Assembly (NCBI GenBank): GCA_946885755.1
Contig: CAMPHB010000119.1
Span: forward strand, 1 to 5,139
From: an uncultured Methylophaga sp.
Lineage (GTDB): Bacteria > Pseudomonadota > Gammaproteobacteria > Nitrosococcales > Methylophagaceae
Length of the DNA: 5,139 nucleotides
Reading direction: 5' to 3'
The position numbers were made by a program, and so were the translations under genes. Positions 1 to 5,139 of the stretch are shown one piece after another; within the stretch, counting starts at the first letter, position 1, and each line of letters begins with the position of its first letter. The notes below the pieces were generated by a model. It was given only the letters and a program-made list of their open reading frames with translations. It had not been told where the DNA came from and did no database searches.

Positions 1-221
1 TCCAGATCCCTGTCAGCAAAATCATTAATCGCGCAGCCGGCACTGCGCATCAGCACCACACCCAGCGTAAAAATCACCAGCAGTTTGATGTCCGGCAATC
101 CTTCAGCAGCGATCCAAAGCGCCATCAATGTCGGCCACAGCAGCAATAAGATACCGATCGGCCGGTCCAGCCGGGTAACTTGTAAATAGGGTTTTAAAAA
201 TGATGTTTTGCTATTTACCAT
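1..221 (-). CDS. ubiA: 4-hydroxybenzoate polyprenyltransferase UbiA, N-terminal part (3' end beyond window)
   Basis: UbiA is an integral inner-membrane prenyltransferase that attaches the polyprenyl tail to 4-hydroxybenzoate, the second step of ubiquinone synthesis. The visible 73 codons include the family's N-terminal signature RLDRPIG (residues 17-23), followed by a hydrophobic stretch [14 protein letters not shown] (25-38, likely first membrane helix). A second hydrophobic segment (about 47-58) leads into [17 protein letters not shown] (57-73). This contains the start of the first Asp-rich motif, NDxxD (N66, D67, D70), which binds the Mg-diphosphate of the prenyl donor. Roughly a quarter of the usual length of about 290 residues is present, so the second Asp-rich motif cannot be seen. 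The ATG at 221 lies inside the last codons of ubiC (7-nt overlap), with only a weak GGA at 231-233 as ribosome binding site, which points to translational coupling. The family is certain; whether the rest is intact is unknown. Confidence 0.95.
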   Translation of the reverse strand, partial: MVNSKTSFLKPYLQVTRLDRPIGILLLLWPTLMALWIAAEGLPDIKLLVIFTLGVVLMRSAGCAINDFADRDL

Positions 222-766
222 TGATATTGTTCCGTTGCCGGTAAAAACACTTCACTGACCAGCAAAGTTTTGCCGCGCAGCGTAAAGCACGAGCGGCGCG
301 CCCACAAGGATTGCATGTCAATCGCCGCAGCCTGACAAGCATGCCGGTTAAGCGGATGATCTGCCGGCAGCCGGCAGATTTCGATGCGGCCGCGCGTCAC
401 GCTGGGATCGTTAAATAACCACTGCCCCAGCGACGCATTACCGAGCCGCGACAGTCCCATTCTTAGGGTTGGATAACTTGCCAGTGGCACAATGGTACGT
501 GCAAACACCCTTGGCTGTTGTCCATCCAGCAGACACACTTCCCGGCAATACACCCGCTGCCGACGATCAATATGCAGTGTCCGGGCCTCATCAATATTGG
601 CTTTCTGCCAGCCGCTATTTACCACCCGCACTGAAAATGCCTGCTGGCTGTGGGCTTTTAATCTTGCTGTCAGCGAACCGGTATCCAGCAGCCAATCGGC
701 CAGCGCCGCCGGTAGTCGGGCTTTGTGCGGGGTCAGCCATTGCGGATAAACATGCGACATCAGCAT
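215..766 (-). CDS. ubiC: Chorismate pyruvate-lyase UbiC
   Basis: UbiC is a cytoplasmic enzyme that splits chorismate into 4-hydroxybenzoate and pyruvate, the entry step to ubiquinone; its product is the substrate of UbiA, encoded next. From the ATG at 766 the protein is 183 residues. Family blocks are ADWLL (23-27), [10 protein letters not shown] (73-82), ARTIVPL (89-95), LGQWLF (113-118), LWARRS (154-159) and [10 protein letters not shown] (168-177). By alignment from memory with E. coli UbiC, R75 matches the active-site arginine (R76) and E172 the catalytic glutamate (E155). The segment between IEI and LWARRS is about 18 residues longer than in the 165-residue E. coli enzyme. The open frame extends to a TTG at 802, but that start would lie inside recG. 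The ATG at 766 has AGGTG (774-778) 7 nt upstream and begins 4 nt after the recG stop. A second in-frame ATG at 760 is possible but has worse spacing (13 nt). Confidence 0.95.
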   Translation of the reverse strand: MLMSHVYPQWLTPHKARLPAALADWLLDTGSLTARLKAHSQQAFSVRVVNSGWQKANIDEARTLHIDRRQRVYCREVCLLDGQQPRVFARTIVPLASYPTLRMGLSRLGNASLGQWLFNDPSVTRGRIEICRLPADHPLNRHACQAAAIDMQSLWARRSCFTLRGKTLLVSEVFLPATEQYQW

Positions 767-770
767 CAGT

Positions 771-2855
771 TTACACCTGCCCCAAATTAACTTTATCGGC
801 AAACCAGCGATGGATCAGCGCTTTTGCCTCCGCCGGAGCCTTATTGATCAGTTCATCGGCAGCGCGGCTGACCGCCGGTAATAAATCCTGATCAGCCAGC
901 AAATCAGCCACCCGAAACTGCGGCAAACCCGTTTGTCTGGTACCCAATAATTCACCGGGGCCACGGATCTGCAAATCCCGCTCGGCAATCACAAAACCAT
1001 CATTACTTTCGCGCAGACATTTCAGCCGCGCCAGCCCGTTTTCAGACAACGGCGGGTGATACATCAGCAAACAATGGCTTTGCACGCTGCCGCGTCCTAC
1101 CCGGCCGCGTAGTTGATGTAATTGCGCAAGGCCCAGCCGCTCGGCATTTTCAATGACCATCAAGCTGGCATTCGGCACATCGACGCCGACTTCAATCACC
1201 GTGGTCGCCACCAGCAAATCCGCTTCACCGTTTTTAAACGCCTGCATCACCGCCTCTTTTTCGGCAGCTTTCATACGGCCATGCACCAGCAATATTTTTA
1301 AATCCGGCAGTGCTGCCTGCAAACTGGCCGCCGTGTCTTCTGCGGCCTGACATTGTAAATGCTCCGACTCTTCAATCAGGGTGCAAACCCAATACACCTG
1401 ACGCTGTTGCTGGCAGGCATGATGCACCCTTTCAATCACTTCCTGACGACGGTTATCGGCAACCACAGCAGTGGTCACCGGTTGGCGGCCCGGCGGTAAT
1501 TCATCAATCACCGACACTTGCAAATCCGCATAGGCGGTCATGGCCAGCGTACGCGGGATGGGTGTTGCCGTCATCACTAATTGATGCGGATAACTGTTGA
1601 GCTTGCGGCCTTTATCACGCAAAGCCAGCCGTTGGTGCACGCCAAAGCGATGCTGCTCATCAATGATCACAAGGCCTAAATTGGCAAAAATCACCTCATC
1701 CTGAAACAGCGCATGGGTGCCGACCGCTACTTTGAGGTCACCGTTTTCCAATGCGGCAATGGCTTGACGGCGTTGTGCTGTCGTTTGTTTACCAGCACAC
1801 CAGCCCACATTAATGCCCAGCGGCGTCAGCCAGTTGTTAAAAGTTTGAAAATGCTGCTCGGCCAGTAATTCAGTGGGCGCCATCATCACCGCCTGATATC
1901 CGCTGGCAACCGCCGCAATGGTTGCCAGCGCTGCAACCACGGTTTTACCGGAGCCAACATCACCCTGTACCAGTCGCTGCATTGGCAGTGGCTGTGCCAG
2001 ATCCTGATAAATATCCTGTAGTACCCGCTGCTGGGCGGCGGTTAAAGCAAAAGGTAAATGACTTAATAATTGTTGCGCCAGCGGCGATTCACCTTGTAAT
2101 ACCGGCGCCTGATGGCGCTGCATTTGCCGGCGGATCTGCCGCATGGTCAGTTGCTGGGCCAGTAACTCTTCAAATGCCAGTCGTTTTTGCGCAGGGTGCT
2201 GGCGATTAATCAACTGTTGCACATCGCTGTCGGGCGGCGGCTGATGCACCAATTGCAAAGCTTCGCTAAGCTGATATTTCAATAACGGATGCTGTGTATT
2301 GAGCGCGGCCAGTAATTCCGGCATTTGCTGATCGTTAAGCAGCATCAGTGCCTGGCGGATAAGCTTTCGCCACGATAATTGATGCAGTCCTTCTGTGGTT
2401 GGATACACCGGTGTCAGCGCCGCATCCACCGGCGTCACACCGTTATCACTGACCAGCTGATATTCGGGATGCACCATTTCCAGCGATGACGGTCCGCTGC
2501 GCACCTCACCAAAACAACGGATGCGCCGGCCTTTGGCCAATTGCTGTTGCTGTGCTTTGCTGAAATGAAAAAAGCGCAGTACCAGTGAGCCGGTGCCGTC
2601 ACTGATATGACAAAGCAATGAGCGGCGCCGGCCAAAATTCACCTGGCTGAGACCAATCACCCCTTCAACCAATGATTCCTGCTGCAAACGCAAGCTGCCC
2701 AGCGGCATCAGTCGGGTGCGATCCTGATAACGCAGTGGTAAATGAAACAGTAAATCCTGTACCTGTCGGATCCCCAGCTTGCCGAGCTTTTCGGCCAGTT
2801 TGTCACCGACACCACTGAGCGCCGTCACCGGATCCTGTAAGGTCAATTGGGCCAC
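771..2855 (-). CDS. recG: ATP-dependent DNA helicase RecG
   Basis: RecG is a superfamily 2 double-strand DNA translocase that remodels stalled replication forks, R-loops and Holliday junctions. The protein has 694 residues, against 693 in E. coli, and looks complete. The N-terminal wedge region with its OB fold (about 1-150) includes LPLRYQDRT (39-47) and LRFFHFS (93-99). Helicase motifs follow in order: Walker A GDVGSGKT (298-305), APTELLAEQH (326-335), DEQH box (399-402), TATPIPRTLAMT (429-440), ATTVIEVGVDVPNA (550-563) and QLRGRVGRG (581-589). The C-terminal RDLQIRGPGELLGTRQTG (626-643) fits the RecG-specific translocation region. The start is a GTG at 2855, supported by AAGGA (2862-2866) 6 nt upstream and by an N-terminus that matches the family. 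It follows ridA by 24 nt and is followed by ubiC after 4 nt, so it probably depends on an upstream promoter. All core motif residues are present. Confidence 0.98.
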   Translation of the reverse strand: MAQLTLQDPVTALSGVGDKLAEKLGKLGIRQVQDLLFHLPLRYQDRTRLMPLGSLRLQQESLVEGVIGLSQVNFGRRRSLLCHISDGTGSLVLRFFHFSKAQQQQLAKGRRIRCFGEVRSGPSSLEMVHPEYQLVSDNGVTPVDAALTPVYPTTEGLHQLSWRKLIRQALMLLNDQQMPELLAALNTQHPLLKYQLSEALQLVHQPPPDSDVQQLINRQHPAQKRLAFEELLAQQLTMRQIRRQMQRHQAPVLQGESPLAQQLLSHLPFALTAAQQRVLQDIYQDLAQPLPMQRLVQGDVGSGKTVVAALATIAAVASGYQAVMMAPTELLAEQHFQTFNNWLTPLGINVGWCAGKQTTAQRRQAIAALENGDLKVAVGTHALFQDEVIFANLGLVIIDEQHRFGVHQRLALRDKGRKLNSYPHQLVMTATPIPRTLAMTAYADLQVSVIDELPPGRQPVTTAVVADNRRQEVIERVHHACQQQRQVYWVCTLIEESEHLQCQAAEDTAASLQAALPDLKILLVHGRMKAAEKEAVMQAFKNGEADLLVATTVIEVGVDVPNASLMVIENAERLGLAQLHQLRGRVGRGSVQSHCLLMYHPPLSENGLARLKCLRESNDGFVIAERDLQIRGPGELLGTRQTGLPQFRVADLLADQDLLPAVSRAADELINKAPAEAKALIHRWFADKVNLGQV
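774..778 (-). promoter_or_regulatory. Ribosome binding site of ubiC (AGGTG), inside the recG 3' end
   Basis: AGGTG overlaps the last two recG codons and lies 7 nt upstream of the ATG at 766. It fits that start better than the ATG at 760 (13 nt away) or the TTG at 802. Being embedded in recG, it suggests that ribosomes terminating on recG feed ubiC translation. Confidence 0.7.
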
Positions 2856-2861
2856 GGTCAG

Positions 2862-2866
2862 TCCTT
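2862..2866 (-). promoter_or_regulatory. Ribosome binding site of recG (AAGGA)
   Basis: AAGGA sits 6 nt upstream of the GTG at 2855, inside the 24-nt ridA-recG gap. It supports use of the non-ATG start codon, as no in-frame ATG gives a better family-length protein. Confidence 0.85.
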
Positions 2867-2879
2867 AACCGGCGTCGAA

Positions 2880-3266
2880 TCAGGCTCCGAGGTGCAAAAT
2901 AGCATCCATTTCCACTGGCACATCTTTAGGCAAAGATGCCACGCCGATTGCCGCCCGAGCAGGATAAGGCTGCTGAAAATATTCGGCCATGATTTCATTG
3001 ACCGTGCCGAAGTGGCTGAGGTCAGTAAGAAAAATGTTTAATTTGACCACATCCTGCAAACTACCGCCGGCGGCTTTGGCAACGGCGGCCAAATTATCAA
3101 ATACCCGGCGGGTTTGCGTCGCAAAATCACCTTCAATCACCGTCATGGTTTCCGGCACCAGCGGAATTTGTCCGGACAAATACACCACATCGCCGACTCT
3201 GACGGCCTGCGAATAAGTGCCGATGGCTTCGGGTGCGTTGGCGGTATGAATGATTTCACGGGACAT
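2880..3266 (-). CDS. ridA: 2-iminobutanoate/2-iminopropanoate deaminase RidA (YjgF/YER057c/UK114 family)
   Basis: RidA hydrolyses reactive enamine/imine intermediates such as 2-aminoacrylate, released by PLP-dependent dehydratases, and so protects other PLP enzymes; the family is trimeric and cytosolic. The 128-residue product matches the E. coli length. Family landmarks are [13 protein letters not shown] (10-22), LSGQIP (30-35) and [23 protein letters not shown] (101-123), which fits the family's C-terminal signature. R104 corresponds to the substrate-carboxylate arginine (E. coli R105) and E119 to the conserved glutamate (E. coli E120), so deaminase activity is likely. The E. coli Cys107 position is Ala here. 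The frame can be extended upstream to a TTG at 3308, but that would run through the palindrome; the ATG at 3266 has a strong GGAG (3274-3277) 7 nt upstream and the standard N-terminus. Older annotations call such proteins 'endoribonuclease L-PSP'; the residues seen favour the deaminase role. No link to SpoT or RecG function is shown beyond gene order. Confidence 0.95.
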   Translation of the reverse strand: MSREIIHTANAPEAIGTYSQAVRVGDVVYLSGQIPLVPETMTVIEGDFATQTRRVFDNLAAVAKAAGGSLQDVVKLNIFLTDLSHFGTVNEIMAEYFQQPYPARAAIGVASLPKDVPVEMDAILHLGA

Positions 3267-3273
3267 AACAATA

Positions 3274-3277
3274 CTCC
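3274..3277 (-). promoter_or_regulatory. Ribosome binding site of ridA (GGAG)
   Basis: GGAG lies 7 nt upstream of the ATG at 3266. It decides this start over the longer in-frame TTG at 3308, whose extra 14 codons would run through the palindrome. Confidence 0.85.
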
Positions 3278-3282
3278 GGCTG

Positions 3283-3298
3283 CGCCGTTTAAACGGCG
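3283..3298. repeat. Perfect 16-bp palindrome CGCCGTTTAAACGGCG
   Basis: Both strands read the same across all 16 bases, with two 8-base half-sites and no central spacer. In RNA from the operon strand it could fold as a hairpin with about 6 base pairs (CGCCGU/ACGGCG) and a UUAA loop, ending 5 nt upstream of the ridA GGAG. On the minus strand it is followed by CAGCCGG rather than a U-run, so it does not look like an intrinsic terminator. It could be a protein-binding site, an mRNA processing or stabilising hairpin, or chance. The palindrome itself is certain; its function is unknown. Confidence 0.6.
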
Positions 3299-3312
3299 GA
3301 TTAAACAAAAAA

Positions 3313-5139
3313 TTAACTGTTGATACGACTGATACGCTCGACCATATCGAGCAACCGCAAACGGCGGATCACCCGCGCCAAATGTTTACGGTGATAAACT
3401 TCGATGGTCAGGCGCAAATCGGAATAACCACCGTCACGCTCATCAACCACGACATTATCAATATTGGAATCAGCTTCGGAAACAACGGCAGCCACCGTCG
3501 CCAGCACCCCGCGCTGATTTTTGACATGCACCATCAAATCAACCGGAAAGACTCTGTTGGCTTCCGGTGACCAGGCAACATCCAGCCATTTATCATTCTG
3601 CACCCGCAGATGTGTGGTGTTTTTACAGCTACGCTGATGGATGATGATACCGCGGCCGGTACTGATATAACCGTGTATCGGATCGCCCGGGATCGGATGG
3701 CAGCAGCGGGCAAAACTGACCACCATGCCTTCGGTGCCGGCAATCAGCAGCGCATGCGGCTCTTTATCAGGCGTTTCATGATGCACCAGTTTCTGCGCCA
3801 CCAATAACGCCGCGTGATTACCGAGACCGATATCGCGCAGTACTTCATCAAAATCGCTGGCTTCAAATTCCTTAATCACCGACTTGATACGCTGGGTGGG
3901 AATATTTTCCATTGCGGTTGAAAACGCCAGCAAATGTTTATTCAACAAACGCTGGCCGAGGGCGATGGCTTCTTCGGCCTGCAAATGTTTTAAATACTGG
4001 CGAATATTGGTGCGTGCTTTTGGCGTCACCACAAAATTCAGCCAGGCTGGATTCGGATGCGCGGTGGGTGAGGTAATAATTTCTACCGACTGGCCGGTTT
4101 CCAGTTGTGTACTGAGTGGTACCAAATGCCGGCCAACACGTGCCGCCACACAACTGTTGCCGACATCACTGTGTACGGCATAAGCAAAATCGACAGCTGA
4201 AGCGCCGCGCGGCAAGGTCAGAATTTCACCTTTGGGGGTGGAGACATAAATCTCATCAGGAAATAAATCCATGCGCAGGTTTTCCAGAAACTCTTCCGAG
4301 TCGCCGGAGCCTTTTTGCATTTCCAGGATGCCTTGCAGCCACTGCCGGGCTTTGCGATGCGCCAGCGCATTGCCATCGGCTTCACCGCCGGTTTTATACA
4401 ACCAGTGGGCAGCAACGCCGGCTTCTGCTAAATGATCCATATCCCGCGAGCGGATCTGAATTTCTATCGGTACACCGTAGGGGCCGAATAACACGGTATG
4501 CAATGACTGATAGCCGTTGGCTTTGGGGATAGCGATATAGTCTTTGAACTTGCCCTGCACCGGTTTATACAGATTGTGCATCACACCCAGCATCCGATAG
4601 CAGGTATCAACATCATCAACAATGATGCGAAACGCATAGACGTCCATCACTTCAGAAAATGACAGCTGCTTGCTGACCATTTTTTTGTAAATGCTGTAGA
4701 GATTCTTTTCGCGGCCCTGAATATCGGCGCTGAGGCCTTCCTGCTCCATGCGGTTGAGAATCGATGCGGTAATCTGCGAGACGATTTCTTTACGGTTGCC
4801 ACGTGCCCGGCGCACGGCATCAGCCAAAACCCGGTAGCGGATCGGATGCAGCACATGAAAGCCCAGATCTTCGAGCTCACAACGCATTAAATTCATGCCC
4901 AGCCGCTGGGCGATCGGCGCATAAATTTCCAGCGTTTCGTTGGCGATGCGCCGGCGTTTTTCCGGTCGCAAATGGCCGAGTGTGCGCATATTGTGCAGCC
5001 GGTCGGCGAGTTTGACGATGATAACGCGAATATCACGCGACATCGCCAGCAGCATTTTGCGTAAATTCTCGGCTTGTTTTTCCAGCGGCGATTGTTTGCT
5101 GTTTTCAAATGCCGCCTGCGCCAGCTTGGTGACGCCTTC
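3313..5139 (-). CDS. spoT: Bifunctional (p)ppGpp synthetase/hydrolase SpoT, 5' end beyond window
   Basis: SpoT is the cytosolic enzyme that degrades, and usually also makes, the stringent-response alarmone (p)ppGpp. The window holds the last 608 codons; by comparison with the roughly 700-residue family, about 95-110 N-terminal residues are missing, including the HD catalytic motif of the hydrolase. Counting from the window edge (EGVTKLAQ = residues 1-8), the rest of the hydrolase domain includes [19 protein letters not shown] (36-54). The synthetase domain has [13 protein letters not shown] (142-154), [19 protein letters not shown] (197-215) and VPIEIQIRS (223-231). The TGS domain starts at [14 protein letters not shown] (291-304) and contains VDFAYAVH (316-323). 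The zinc-finger-like region carries [13 protein letters not shown] (476-488) and HQRSC (501-505), and an ACT domain closes the protein (about 531-606). The basic KFKD motif, in contrast to the acidic ExDD motif of RelA, argues for a bifunctional SpoT. The frame is open throughout and ends in TAA at 3313, 46 nt before ridA. Confidence 0.97.
   Translation of the reverse strand, partial: EGVTKLAQAAFENSKQSPLEKQAENLRKMLLAMSRDIRVIIVKLADRLHNMRTLGHLRPEKRRRIANETLEIYAPIAQRLGMNLMRCELEDLGFHVLHPIRYRVLADAVRRARGNRKEIVSQITASILNRMEQEGLSADIQGREKNLYSIYKKMVSKQLSFSEVMDVYAFRIIVDDVDTCYRMLGVMHNLYKPVQGKFKDYIAIPKANGYQSLHTVLFGPYGVPIEIQIRSRDMDHLAEAGVAAHWLYKTGGEADGNALAHRKARQWLQGILEMQKGSGDSEEFLENLRMDLFPDEIYVSTPKGEILTLPRGASAVDFAYAVHSDVGNSCVAARVGRHLVPLSTQLETGQSVEIITSPTAHPNPAWLNFVVTPKARTNIRQYLKHLQAEEAIALGQRLLNKHLLAFSTAMENIPTQRIKSVIKEFEASDFDEVLRDIGLGNHAALLVAQKLVHHETPDKEPHALLIAGTEGMVVSFARCCHPIPGDPIHGYISTGRGIIIHQRSCKNTTHLRVQNDKWLDVAWSPEANRVFPVDLMVHVKNQRGVLATVAAVVSEADSNIDNVVVDERDGGYSDLRLTIEVYHRKHLARVIRRLRLLDMVERISRINS

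Larger units (their letters stand above)
3267..3312 (-). other. spoT-ridA intergenic spacer, the longest non-coding stretch in the window
   Basis: This 46-nt gap is too short to hold a gene. Read on the minus strand it begins T-rich directly after the spoT stop, passes through a perfect palindrome, and ends in the ridA ribosome binding site. No convincing -35/-10 promoter pair and no terminator (hairpin followed by a U-run) are visible. Readthrough from spoT into ridA is therefore the default interpretation. Confidence 0.7.

Noticed and set aside
767..802. 12-codon N-terminal extension of UbiC from a TTG at 802
   Set aside because: It would overlap recG by 32 nt and adds sequence not seen in UbiC, while the ATG at 766 has a well-placed AGGTG.
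469..891. 140-codon open frame on the plus strand, antisense to ubiC and the recG 3' end
   Set aside because: It lies opposite two well-supported genes, resembles no family I know and has no good ribosome binding site. Such antisense frames are common at this GC content.
1208..1215. Match to the E. coli Chi octamer (GCTGGTGG) on the minus strand inside recG
   Set aside because: An octamer match in GC-balanced coding DNA is expected by chance. Here it encodes the conserved LLVA of helicase motif V, and the Chi sequence of this organism is unknown.
2855..2871. Small hairpin CGGT/ACCG with the recG AAGGA in its loop, as a possible translational switch
   Set aside because: The stem has only 4 base pairs and the ribosome binding site is exposed in the loop, so it would be unstable and not clearly inhibitory.
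3267..3308. 14-codon N-terminal extension of RidA from a TTG at 3308
   Set aside because: The extension runs through the palindrome, does not match RidA N-termini, and the ATG at 3266 has a strong GGAG at ideal spacing.
3283..3312. Palindrome plus nearby A/T run as an intrinsic terminator between spoT and ridA
   Set aside because: On the operon strand the T-rich run precedes the hairpin rather than follows it. On the plus strand the following run is A, not T. Neither orientation gives a terminator.
4116..4532. 138-codon open frame on the plus strand, antisense to spoT
   Set aside because: It lies wholly inside the conserved SpoT synthetase/TGS coding region and its product is of low-complexity, non-family character. 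It is a shadow of the real gene.

Overview
The window suggests a gammaproteobacterium of about 50% GC. The five proteins read like clear Gammaproteobacteria homologues of SpoT, RidA, RecG, UbiC and UbiA. The lineage below class cannot be fixed from this sequence alone. The E. coli-type order is spoT-trmH-recG. Here ridA sits between spoT and recG, trmH is absent, and ubiC-ubiA follow directly, so this is not an enterobacterial layout.

All genes lie on the minus strand and read from high to low coordinates. They are spoT (5139 to 3313, its 5' end outside the window), ridA (3266 to 2880), recG (2855 to 771), ubiC (766 to 215) and ubiA (221 to 1, its 3' end outside the window). The gaps are 46, 24 and 4 nt, and ubiC and ubiA overlap by 7 nt. 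No intrinsic terminator is visible between any of them. The simplest reading is one co-transcribed block whose promoter lies upstream of spoT, outside the window. About 99% of the window is coding, and no stretch over 46 nt lacks a gene.

The genes belong to separate housekeeping tasks: control of the alarmone (p)ppGpp (SpoT), removal of reactive enamine intermediates from PLP enzymes (RidA), rescue of stalled replication forks (RecG), and the first two committed steps of ubiquinone synthesis (UbiC makes 4-hydroxybenzoate, UbiA prenylates it). Only ubiC and ubiA act in one pathway. The others appear grouped by conserved neighbourhood or shared transcription.

I found no mobile element, CRISPR array, RNA gene, frameshift or unknown gene. 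The most notable non-coding item is a perfect 16-bp palindrome in the spoT-ridA gap, just ahead of the ridA ribosome binding site. I see no evidence for an undescribed system here.
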